Part shown: piece by piece, positions 16,945 to 24,978 of the stretch | Numbering within the stretch: position 1 is the stretch's first letter | How the letters are laid out: every line of letters begins with the position of its first letter | Assembly: GCA_013151645.1 (NCBI GenBank) | Contig: JAADHU010000069.1 | Location: 153,088 to 217,087 of the forward strand | Origin: Gammaproteobacteria bacterium | Lineage (GTDB): Bacteria; Pseudomonadota; Gammaproteobacteria; Steroidobacterales; Woeseiaceae | Length of the DNA stretch: 64,000 nucleotides | Direction of reading: 5' to 3' | Position numbers and translations under genes: made by a program | Notes under the pieces: model-generated | The model's database searches: none | Told to the model about the DNA's origin: nothing | The model's input: the letters and a program-made list of their open reading frames with translations, nothing else

Positions 16945-19320
16945 GTGCCCCTGCCAGCTGATACGCCTTCCAGAACTTTTCTCGCCACCCTCCTGACGGT
17001 TGTGATCGGTTTGTGCTTCCAGAGTTCCGTCGCGCAAACCGTCGACCGCAAGCCAGGAGTTGGCGTCGCCATCCTGTATGACGGTGAATCGGAGCGCATG
17101 GCGGATCGGCAGCAAAAATACATTGATGAATTGCTGACGCTGGTATCAAGTGAATTTGATGTCCGCATCGAGGTGTTTCGTGGCAACTGGACCCGGGAGA
17201 GTATCGAGCAGGCGATGGCAGATGCGTATGCCGCACCGGAAATCGATATGTTGCTGGTAACGGGTTTCGTTGCCAATCAGATTGCGGCGGCAAAAGGCAG
17301 CTATCCGAAACCGACATTCTTGCCTACGATCGTCGATACCGGGCTGTTACCCGTCGCTGCCGTGGTGGGTTCTTCCGGCATACCCAATCTGAATTATCTC
17401 GCGGCGTATGCGGATTTTTCCAACGATCTCGACATCCTGACGCGGATAGTGCCTTACAAGAAACTTGTCTTGTTCGTGGATAAGGAGCTTGCGTCTGCAA
17501 TACCGGAATTGAGAGAGCGGGCCTACGCCGCCAGCGCGGCGAAAGGCGTCGAGCTGATCGTCATAATGCACGACGGCATCGATCACGCACTAATGAAACG
17601 TATTCCCACCGACACCGACGCCATTTTTGTGTCCGGTTTGCCGCGAATGCCAAACGAAAAATTCGACCTGCTTATTGATTCCATCAATGATGCCGAGCTG
17701 CCCAGTTACAGCTTCATCGGCGGTACCGATGTTGAACGGGGTCTACTAGCGACGAACAATGAACCCCGCGACCTCAATCGGCAGGCGCGGTTAAATGCAC
17801 TTAATATGCAGGCGGTCATGCTCGGTGAACGCGCTGAGGATCAACCGGTGGCATCGCCCAACAAGCCCCGGCTGACCATTAATATGGCGACGGCCCGCCG
17901 GATCGGACTAAGCCCGAGTTTCGATATCATGTCGGAGGCGACGCTGCTCAATCAGGAGCGGACGGTATCGGGGCAGGCGTACGGGCTGGTTGAAATAGCC
18001 AGAGAGGCTATCGCGAAAAACAGGGATTTGCAGGTTGAACGTTTCGGTTTGCTGGCGGGTACGGAAGAAATTGCGCGCGCCCGGGCGAGATTGTTACCGC
18101 AACTCGATGCGGGCCTCGGCACGACGACACGCCGGGTGACGCCTTCGGTCAGCGCCGGTTTTCTGGCCGAGAGGACGGCCGACGGATCGCTCAAACTCAA
18201 TCAGCTGATCTACTCGGATTCAGCAATGGCCGCATTGGCGATACAAAAATCGTTGCAACGCGATCGCGAGAAAATTCTGCATGAATTCAGGCTTGACGTT
18301 ATTCAGGCGGCTACGACGGCGTACTACCAGGCTTTGAACACGCGGGCACAACTGGCCGTGGAGGAGTCCAACCTCAACGTGACCCGCACGAACCGGGAGT
18401 TGGCCCGGGACCGGGTGCGGGTTGGCAGTTCGACGCCCGCCGATATCTATCGCTGGGATGCGGAGGTTGCGCGGGCTCAAATCCGTTTGCTGAACGCGCA
18501 AGCAGAGGTGGCTAAAACCTGGACATCGCTTACGCGAATTCTGCATCGCTCGCAGAATGACCGCTTCGCGCTCCGGGACGCGACCTTCAATGAGCCGTTC
18601 GTTATTACACGTCGTGAATTCGATACACTGATCAGCAGCCCTGCGGACTACGAAAGATTCTCGGCGTTTATGATCAACCGGGGGCTTGAGCAGGCACCCG
18701 AACTCGCGCAGATCGATGCGCGGCTGGCGGCGAAACGACGAGAGCTTGTGAGTGAAAAGCGCTCGTACTGGCTACCGGAGTTCAGCATTGGTGGTCAGTA
18801 TACGAGCAATCTCAATCAATCGGGCGCTGGTCCGGGCACGTTCTCCGGAGAGGGTCTGAATGACTGGAGTGTCGGCGTGCAGGCAACCCTGCCGCTGTTT
18901 ACCGGTGGCTTGCGTAAGGCAAACGTCTCGCGGGCGAGTTTTGAGCTGCGCCAGCTTGAGGCATTTCGGTCCTCGACCGCGGAGCGCGTGGAAGAAGAGA
19001 TTCGCGATCGCCTGAGCGATGCACAGGCCGGGTATGGACGAATCGATTTGAGCGTTGCGGCGGCAGAGGCGACGCGCAAGAATTTTGAGCTGGTTTCGGA
19101 TGCTTACGCCCGTGGTACGGTGTCGATTATCGATTTGCTCGACGCGCAGGACGCGAGCCTCGATGCGAGCGGGGCATTGATTGATTCGCATCATCAGTTC
19201 CTGATCACCATCATGGCGTTACAACGTTCGGTCGGTGGTTTCGATTACCTGTTGCCAGCCGGCGAACGGCAGGCGCTGGCCAATGAACTACGCGCTCACC
19301 TGAGAGGCAGGCAGGAATGA
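16945..19320 (+). CDS. Fusion: ABC_sub_bind periplasmic binding domain + TolC outer-membrane efflux protein
   Basis: Two-domain exported protein of about 791 aa. I prefer the GTG at 16945, which has CGGAG upstream and opens a signal peptide ending FQSSVAQT; an ATG at 16900 is the alternative. Residues ~35-300 look like an ABC_sub_bind (TrpX/BMP-like) periplasmic binding fold: GVAILYDGESERMADRQQKY, MLLVTGFVANQIAA, a KLVLFVDKELASAIPELRER hinge region and DAIFVSGLPRMPNEKFD. From ~335 on it is an outer-membrane efflux factor, with the two coiled-coil hairpin repeats (LALVEIAREAIAKNRDLQVE-type start; RGLEQAPELAQIDARLAAKR; final RGTVSIIDLLDAQDASLDAS). Typical TolC homologues are ~450 aa, so the N-terminal half is an addition. 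It is first in an RND operon; the next gene overlaps by four bases (ATGA). Confidence 0.85.
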   Translation: MPLPADTPSRTFLATLLTVVIGLCFQSSVAQTVDRKPGVGVAILYDGESERMADRQQKYIDELLTLVSSEFDVRIEVFRGNWTRESIEQAMADAYAAPEIDMLLVTGFVANQIAAAKGSYPKPTFLPTIVDTGLLPVAAVVGSSGIPNLNYLAAYADFSNDLDILTRIVPYKKLVLFVDKELASAIPELRERAYAASAAKGVELIVIMHDGIDHALMKRIPTDTDAIFVSGLPRMPNEKFDLLIDSINDAELPSYSFIGGTDVERGLLATNNEPRDLNRQARLNALNMQAVMLGERAEDQPVASPNKPRLTINMATARRIGLSPSFDIMSEATLLNQERTVSGQAYGLVEIAREAIAKNRDLQVERFGLLAGTEEIARARARLLPQLDAGLGTTTRRVTPSVSAGFLAERTADGSLKLNQLIYSDSAMAALAIQKSLQRDREKILHEFRLDVIQAATTAYYQALNTRAQLAVEESNLNVTRTNRELARDRVRVGSSTPADIYRWDAEVARAQIRLLNAQAEVAKTWTSLTRILHRSQNDRFALRDATFNEPFVITRREFDTLISSPADYERFSAFMINRGLEQAPELAQIDARLAAKRRELVSEKRSYWLPEFSIGGQYTSNLNQSGAGPGTFSGEGLNDWSVGVQATLPLFTGGLRKANVSRASFELRQLEAFRSSTAERVEEEIRDRLSDAQAGYGRIDLSVAAAEATRKNFELVSDAYARGTVSIIDLLDAQDASLDASGALIDSHHQFLITIMALQRSVGGFDYLLPAGERQALANELRAHLRGRQE

Positions 19321-20411
19321 AACGAATACCCATAACCATAACGGTCATTCTCCTGACGACTCTGAGCAGTCTCTCATCCTGTAGCCCCGACGATCCACTC
19401 GTCAAAGAGCGACTGCGACCGGTCCGCTATCTCATGGTGACCGACGAGAGCCTGGTACGTGACCGCAATTTTACGGGTCTGTCCAAATCGAGCCGCGAAT
19501 CGCGGTTGAGTTTCAAGGTGTCAGGAACAGTCACCAGCGTACCGGTACAAATCGGTCAGCGTCTTGGTGCCGGCGATCTGATCGCTCAACTGGACGCGGC
19601 AAGTTACTCGTTGCAGACACAGCAGGCGCAAGCCGCACTGGTTGAGGCGCGCGCCAATGAACGCAACGCAGATGCCAACTATGAGCGGACGAAGGGATTG
19701 TATGCCAATGAGAACGCCTCTTTAAACGACCTGGATCAGGCACGCGCTCAGGCCGAGGCGGTGCGCGCCCAGGTTTTGGCTACCAGCAAGGCGCTGGAGA
19801 TCGCACGCCTGAATGAGTCGTATACCCGACTCGTGGCCGCGGATGAGTGTTCGATTTCATCCATCGATGCGGAGGTCAACGAAAATGTATCGGCCGGGCA
19901 GCAGGTTATCTCCATCAGTTGCGGCGATGAATTCGAAGTTACGCTGGATTTGTCAGAAAGCGTCATTGGCAATGTCCAGGTTGGTACGCCGGTCTCGATT
20001 ACCTTTGCAGCGATAGCGGATACGGTCTTCACCGGCAGGGTATCGGAGGTGGCGGTTTCATCGTCGGGCAACCAATCGGTATTTCCCGTGGTGATAGAGA
20101 TTGTCGAAAAGAATCCGGCGCTCCGCTCTGGCCTGGCGGCTGACGTCACCTTCCAGTTTGGAACTCCCGCGGAGGAAAACGGTATCGTGGTGCCGGTTGC
20201 TGCCGTCATGCGAGGTCCGGCAGGTACCTATGTATTCATCGCGGAGCACGATGGTGCCGAAGGTCAGGCAGTGGTTGTCCGACGGGCGGTAGTGCTCGGG
20301 GAGTTGAGCCAGTCAGGCATCGAAATACTGGACGGACTGTCGCCGGGCGACCGCGTGATTACGGCGGGTTTGTCCGTCATTCGTGAAGGTCAGCATGTTC
20401 TTATTCCCTGA
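19317..20411 (+). CDS. RND efflux membrane-fusion (periplasmic adaptor) lipoprotein
   Basis: HlyD/AcrA-type adaptor bridging the inner-membrane pump and the outer-membrane channel. The signal has a lipobox-like SLSSC near residue 22, so it is probably lipid-anchored. Visible order: barrel-sandwich half-motif SFKVSGTVTSVPVQIGQRLG, an alpha-hairpin (QQAQAALVEARANERNADAN), second lipoyl half around SISSIDAEVNENVSAGQQVI, beta-barrel domain, and membrane-proximal domain ending LSPGDRVITAGLSVIREGQ. Length 364 fits. It overlaps the TolC fusion gene by four bases and is 18 bases before the pump gene. Confidence 0.9.
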   Translation: MKRIPITITVILLTTLSSLSSCSPDDPLVKERLRPVRYLMVTDESLVRDRNFTGLSKSSRESRLSFKVSGTVTSVPVQIGQRLGAGDLIAQLDAASYSLQTQQAQAALVEARANERNADANYERTKGLYANENASLNDLDQARAQAEAVRAQVLATSKALEIARLNESYTRLVAADECSISSIDAEVNENVSAGQQVISISCGDEFEVTLDLSESVIGNVQVGTPVSITFAAIADTVFTGRVSEVAVSSSGNQSVFPVVIEIVEKNPALRSGLAADVTFQFGTPAEENGIVVPVAAVMRGPAGTYVFIAEHDGAEGQAVVVRRAVVLGELSQSGIEILDGLSPGDRVITAGLSVIREGQHVLIP

Positions 20412-20429
20412 CCGCTAACGACTATCCCG

Positions 20430-23400
20430 ATGGACATAACTCGCACCGCAATCGAAAAGAATCGCGTTACGATCACCGTCGTTGCCCTGGTGATCGTCTC
20501 CGGGATTCTTGCGTTTCAAGATTTGCCGAAAGCACAGGACCCGGGTTTTATCGTGCGTACCGCGGTGATTACGACCCGGTTTCCGGGCGCCAGCCCCGAG
20601 CGGGTGGAGCAACTGGTCACGGACAAAATCGAGGAAAAAGTCCAGGAGATGCCGGAAATCGATAGCATCATTAGCGAATCTCGGACGGGCATCTCGATCA
20701 TCAATGTCAATTTCAAGGAAAGTTACAAAATAATGCGGCCGATTTTCGACGATATGCGGCGCAAAGTAGAGTCGATTGTTGCAGACCTCCCGCAGGGCGC
20801 ACTAACGCCCGAGGTCAATGACGAATTCGGCGATGTCTTCGGCAGTGTCTACACGCTGGCAGGCGACGGTTTCTCTTACGCAGAATTGAAAACTGTCGCC
20901 GATGAATTGCGGGATATCCTCCTCAAAGAGCCGGACATTGCCAAAGTTAATATTCACGGGGCACAGCAGGAAGTGATCTTCGTTGAATACAGTAATTCAC
21001 GATTGTCGGAGTTGGGCCTCTCTCCGCAACAATTGTCGGCAGCATTGGCTGGCGTCAATATCCTTTCTTCGGGCGGAGCAATCATCAGCGGCCGCGAAAG
21101 AATCACCCTTGAACCGAGCGGCAATTTCGAGTCCGTCGAAGATTTGCGGCAGACAGTGATTGAATTGCCCGGTGGCGCACTCGTCTATCTGCAGGATATC
21201 GTCGACATTCATCGGGGTTACAAGGACCCGGCACGCAGTGTCGCGCGAGCGAACGGGCAGCCGACTCTCGCGTTGGCAATTTCCATGCGCGAAGGCGGTA
21301 ACGTGCTTAGTCTCGGCCAACGACTCAATGAGCTAATGCCGGAACTGGTCGCACGATATCCGTGGGGAGTCGAGATTGAGCAGGTTTGGTTTGAGGCAGA
21401 TCTCGTGAGTACCAATGTAAACAATTTTACGAAGAGTCTCCTTCAAGCCATTGTAATTGTAATCATTGTTATGATCGCATTTCTTGGTTTGAGAACCGGT
21501 CTTGTGGTCGGAACACTGATTCCAACGACCATGATCGGGTCCTTTTTCATTATGCATCTGGTCGATATAAGCGTTAACCAGATTTCACTGGCGGCATTGA
21601 TTATTTCGCTCGGTTTGCTCGTAGACAATGCCATCGTGGTCGTGGAATCCATTCTCGTTCGACGGGAGCAGGGCGCGAGTCCGATTGAAGCGGCCATAGC
21701 TTCGGGCAAGGAACTCAGGACCCCGCTACTCATTTCGTCGCTGACGACGGCTGTCGCCTTCATGCCGATTGCCCTGGCCAAATCGGCGGTCGGGGAATAC
21801 ACCTCCGACATTTTCTACGTGGTGGGTATCGCATTGCTGCTTTCCTGGCTCTTCGCCATGACCTTCATCCCGTTGATCTCAACGTTCACGCTCAAAGTGA
21901 AGTCGGAACGATCCTCGGCCGGCGAGGAGTTTTCGAGTCGATGGTATCGCTACTATCGAACCTTGCTACATGCTTCTTTGCGTTGTCCGTATCGTTTTCT
22001 CTCCGTTATCGTCGCCTTGTTTGCACTGGCTATCGTCGGCATGGGCATTGTCCGCCAGGAATTTATTGCGCCGTCAGAGGATCCGGTTTTTTCGGCGAAA
22101 CTGGAAATGCCACTTGGGACATCGATCGAAGCGAGCCAGGAAATTCTTGACAGTGTCGATGGTTTCATCAGAGATACTTATCTGACGCCTGCCGCAGGCG
22201 TTGCGAAAGTCCGAAACTGGCTGACGTTCATTGGAGAAGGTGGGCCGCGCTTCCAGTTGAGCCTCAATCCACCCAATCCAAACCCGGCCAATACTTTCGT
22301 GATAGTGAACACGACTGCAGGCGAGTATGTCGACGAAGTCATGTCCGGACTCAAGAATTACGTGCGGGAAAATCACCCCGACCTTTCTGCGCAGGTCTCG
22401 CGACTCGAAAACGGGCCACCCGTGGGCTACCCGATTATCGTACGGTTGTCCGGGCAGGAGGTAGACCAGCTCTATACATTGGCAGACGAAGTGAGTCAGT
22501 TCCTGTATACGACTTCTGGCGTCTCGTCAGCAAAAAACAGTTGGGGGCTGCAAACGAAAAAACTGTTGGTAAAGGTGAACCAGGAACTTGCGCGCAGAGC
22601 AGGCGTAAGCAGCGAAGATGTTGCCTATTCTCTCAACGCCGGATTGACGGGCATCGATTTGACCCAGTTCCGCGAAGGCGACGAATTGATCCCGGTGACT
22701 TTGCGCACTCTGGCCGCCGACCGACAGGATTTCAGCAAACTCGACGGATTGAGCGTGTACTCGCAAAGCTCACAGAGAGGCATTCCGTTGAAACAGGTGG
22801 CCGACGTGGAACTGGCTTTCGAGCCGGGCATTATTGAACGCCGTGATCGGGAGCGAACACTCTCGCTTAAGGTGCAAATAGAGTCGGCGACCACGGCGAC
22901 CGAAGTGATGAAGGAACTCGGGCCCTGGCTCGATATGCGTCAACAGGCATGGCCCGCCGGATACCGTTACGCGATCGGTGGCGAGGTGGAAGAGTCGGGA
23001 GATGCGAGCGCGTCCATTGCCGCGGGTCTGCCAATGGCAGGCATGTTGATTCTCCTGCTGCTGGTCGGCCAGTTCAACTCGTTGCGGCGACCCGTCATTA
23101 TTCTTGCGACGATCCCGCTGGGGTTGATCGGCGTCACATTCGGTCTGTTGGTGGTCGATTCCGCGTTCGGGTTTTTCACCATACTGGGGCTGATTTCGCT
23201 GTCCGGAATTATCATCAACAACGCGATCGTTCTCCTCGATCGCATTGCGATTGAAATCAACGAATTTGGTCGCAGCGAATGGGACGCGATTCAACAAGCG
23301 TGTCAGCAACGTCTCAGGCCCATTCTCTTGACCACAGCGACCACGGTCCTTGGGATGATGCCGCTATTGTGGGGCGGTTCTGCAATGTTCAGACCGATGG

Positions 23401-23516
23401 CCATTACGATAATGTTCGGGCTGGCGTTTGCTACGGCCCTTACCTTGCTGGTGGTGCCAGTGCTGTACTCACTGTTCTTCCGCGTTGCCGTTCAGCCCGT
23501 TCGAGCGACACGTTAA
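20430..23516 (+). CDS. RND-family efflux pump, inner-membrane permease (AcrB type)
   Basis: Proton-driven trimeric exporter of the HAE1/AcrB class, 1028 aa. Topology: TM1 near residues 10-30, a large periplasmic loop (porter and docking parts), TM2-6 at ~335-490, a second periplasmic loop, and TM8-12 at ~860-1010. Motifs include GISIINVNFKESYK, LGLLVDNAIVVVESILVRRE in TM4 with the proton-relay aspartate, and the symmetric ISLSGIIINNAIVLLDRI late in the protein. The adaptor and outer-membrane channel are encoded immediately upstream, so the operon makes a complete tripartite pump. The substrate is unknown. No repressor gene is adjacent, so control may involve the region shared with the divergent decarboxylase. 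Confidence 0.92.
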   Translation: MDITRTAIEKNRVTITVVALVIVSGILAFQDLPKAQDPGFIVRTAVITTRFPGASPERVEQLVTDKIEEKVQEMPEIDSIISESRTGISIINVNFKESYKIMRPIFDDMRRKVESIVADLPQGALTPEVNDEFGDVFGSVYTLAGDGFSYAELKTVADELRDILLKEPDIAKVNIHGAQQEVIFVEYSNSRLSELGLSPQQLSAALAGVNILSSGGAIISGRERITLEPSGNFESVEDLRQTVIELPGGALVYLQDIVDIHRGYKDPARSVARANGQPTLALAISMREGGNVLSLGQRLNELMPELVARYPWGVEIEQVWFEADLVSTNVNNFTKSLLQAIVIVIIVMIAFLGLRTGLVVGTLIPTTMIGSFFIMHLVDISVNQISLAALIISLGLLVDNAIVVVESILVRREQGASPIEAAIASGKELRTPLLISSLTTAVAFMPIALAKSAVGEYTSDIFYVVGIALLLSWLFAMTFIPLISTFTLKVKSERSSAGEEFSSRWYRYYRTLLHASLRCPYRFLSVIVALFALAIVGMGIVRQEFIAPSEDPVFSAKLEMPLGTSIEASQEILDSVDGFIRDTYLTPAAGVAKVRNWLTFIGEGGPRFQLSLNPPNPNPANTFVIVNTTAGEYVDEVMSGLKNYVRENHPDLSAQVSRLENGPPVGYPIIVRLSGQEVDQLYTLADEVSQFLYTTSGVSSAKNSWGLQTKKLLVKVNQELARRAGVSSEDVAYSLNAGLTGIDLTQFREGDELIPVTLRTLAADRQDFSKLDGLSVYSQSSQRGIPLKQVADVELAFEPGIIERRDRERTLSLKVQIESATTATEVMKELGPWLDMRQQAWPAGYRYAIGGEVEESGDASASIAAGLPMAGMLILLLLVGQFNSLRRPVIILATIPLGLIGVTFGLLVVDSAFGFFTILGLISLSGIIINNAIVLLDRIAIEINEFGRSEWDAIQQACQQRLRPILLTTATTVLGMMPLLWGGSAMFRPMAITIMFGLAFATALTLLVVPVLYSLFFRVAVQPVRATR

Positions 23517-23618
23517 GGTCATACTTGCCATGGCGCGGCGCCGGAATCGGGCGCGGCCGGCTCCATGCGTGGAGTAAGTCGGCGTAATAGATTGATTATA
23601 AAATAGTTTTTATCTTAT

Positions 23619-23653
23619 TTGACGGCAGTCCGCATAGATATCATAATGATATC
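23619..23653 (+). promoter_or_regulatory. Promoter with palindromic operator overlapping the -10 box
   Basis: A -35 TTGACG (23619-23624) and -10 CATAAT (23642-23647) are spaced by 17 bases. The -10 lies inside a perfect 17-base palindrome, GATATCATAATGATATC (23637-23653), followed at once by a further ATCAT half-site. Arc-family ribbon-helix-helix repressors bind such short AT-rich dyads, and one is encoded in this operon, so autorepression is the natural reading. Confidence 0.65.
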
Positions 23654-23680
23654 ATTCTGATAGAAAACAAGGAACCCGTC

Positions 23681-24550
23681 ATGATTCGTGAAATTGAGAA
23701 GAAGGTACCCTCTGGTTACGGAATGATCGTGCTGCTGCTGGTGGCACAATTGTTGTCTTTCTACGCTGTATTCCTGGCCATCAGGGCTCAATCCGGCGCC
23801 GGTGTCATTGCGGCTATCGTTCTTTCTGTGTTCGTCCTGGTGATGTGGGCTGGCCTGTTCCTGGTGAATCCAAACGAAGCCAAGGTCTTACAGCTTTTCG
23901 GCAAGTATGTCGGTACCGCCCGTGAGTCCGGTTTGCGCTGGGCCAATCCGTTTTTCCAGAAAAGCAAAGTCTCCACACGCGTGAGAAACTTCGAGAGCAG
24001 CAAGCTCAAGGTGAACGATTCACGCGGCAGTCCAATCGAAATTGCCGCCGTTGTGGTCTGGAAGGTATTCGATACCGCCGAGGCGATGTTCGAAGTGGAC
24101 GACTACGAGGAGTATGTGAATATTCAAAGCGAATCGGCGCTTCGCAACCTGTCAACAACGTATCCCTATGAGCCACACGAGGGTGAGGGGACGGCATTGC
24201 GCAGCCATCCAGTCGAGATCGCGAATGCATTGCGTAAAGAGATCCAGGACAGGCTCGAGGCGGCCGGCATCAGTGTGATCGAGGCCCGCATTAGTCATCT
24301 TGCTTATGCGCCCGAGATCGCCAGTGCGATGTTACGACGTCAGCAGGCGTCGGCGATCATCGCAGCGCGGACACAGATCGTCAGCGGAGCGGTCAGCATG
24401 GTCAAAATGGCGCTCTCGCAACTGAAAAAGGAAGCGATCATCGATCTTGATGAAGAACGCAAAGCCGCGATGATCAGCAACCTGCTGGTCGTCCTGTGCA
24501 GTGACGAGGCGGCACAGCCGGTCGTCAATACGGGTACTTTGTATACCTGA
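23681..24550 (+). CDS. SPFH/Band 7 domain membrane protein
   Basis: Stomatin/prohibitin/flotillin-like scaffold of the inner membrane. The 289-residue protein has two N-terminal hydrophobic segments (about 13-35 and 42-65; SGYGMIVLLLVAQLLSFYAV, IVLSVFVLVMWAGLFLV). The SPFH core follows: NPNEAKVLQLFGKYVGTARESGLRWANPFF, DSRGSPIEIAAVVVWKVFDT and GISVIEARISHLAYAPEIASAMLRRQQA. The C-terminal coiled region ends with ISNLLVVLCSDEAAQPVVNTG, seen in slipin-type SPFH proteins paired with Arc-like regulators. A GGAACCC ribosome-binding region precedes the ATG. It is first of a two- or three-gene unit behind a well-formed promoter/operator. Confidence 0.88.
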   Translation: MIREIEKKVPSGYGMIVLLLVAQLLSFYAVFLAIRAQSGAGVIAAIVLSVFVLVMWAGLFLVNPNEAKVLQLFGKYVGTARESGLRWANPFFQKSKVSTRVRNFESSKLKVNDSRGSPIEIAAVVVWKVFDTAEAMFEVDDYEEYVNIQSESALRNLSTTYPYEPHEGEGTALRSHPVEIANALRKEIQDRLEAAGISVIEARISHLAYAPEIASAMLRRQQASAIIAARTQIVSGAVSMVKMALSQLKKEAIIDLDEERKAAMISNLLVVLCSDEAAQPVVNTGTLYT

Positions 24551-24573
24551 TCGATGTAATTACGGACTGAATA

Positions 24574-24750
24574 ATGAGTTCTCGTAAAGCATTCGCGCTG
24601 CGAATCGATGAGAAAATCCTGACGGCCATGCAGCGGTGGGCGAACGATGATCTGCGCAGCCTCAATGCGCAGATCGAGTTCGTTTTGCGTGAAGCTTTGC
24701 GCACGCAAGGTAGATTGACTCCGCCTGGTGAGCAACGGCAGGGCGACTAA
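24574..24750 (+). CDS. Arc-family ribbon-helix-helix DNA-binding protein
   Basis: A 58-residue protein that follows the SPFH gene by 23 bases. The N-terminal strand KAFALRIDEKILTAMQRWA is the DNA-reading ribbon of Arc/MetJ-type ribbon-helix-helix proteins. The two helices follow, with SLNAQIEFVLREALRTQG the second-helix core. The C-terminal dozen residues are flexible. Dimers of this fold bind short palindromes. The perfect dyad over the -10 box upstream of the SPFH gene is the obvious candidate target, making the operon autoregulated. The function in relation to the SPFH protein is not known to me. Confidence 0.85.
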   Translation: MSSRKAFALRIDEKILTAMQRWANDDLRSLNAQIEFVLREALRTQGRLTPPGEQRQGD

Positions 24751-24787
24751 CAGCGAAGACGACCGGCAGTGCTGTTATGCTGGGCCA

Positions 24788-24910
24788 ATGAACCTTTTAA
24801 TGCTCATCATCATATTCTTGGCGCTGTGTGTGGCGGGCGCCATCGCCTATATCGCCTGGTCATTCACGCCCAAGAACCCGGCAACAAAAGAGCCGGACGA
24901 CGCTCCGTAG
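24788..24910 (+). CDS. Possible 40-residue membrane protein, third gene of the SPFH operon
   Basis: Starting at the ATG at 24788, the frame encodes a single hydrophobic helix (MNLLMLIIIFLALCVAGAIA, then YIAWSF) and a short hydrophilic tail rich in proline and acid. It lies 37 bases after the ribbon-helix-helix gene on the same strand. The composition is that of a real single-pass membrane peptide, but it is too short to be certain. Confidence 0.45.
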   Translation: MNLLMLIIIFLALCVAGAIAYIAWSFTPKNPATKEPDDAP

Positions 24911-24978
24911 AATCGGCGAAATGCCACGACACTGATCTTGATCGCGGCGATGAGCCGCTCTCACGCCAACCGTTCGAG

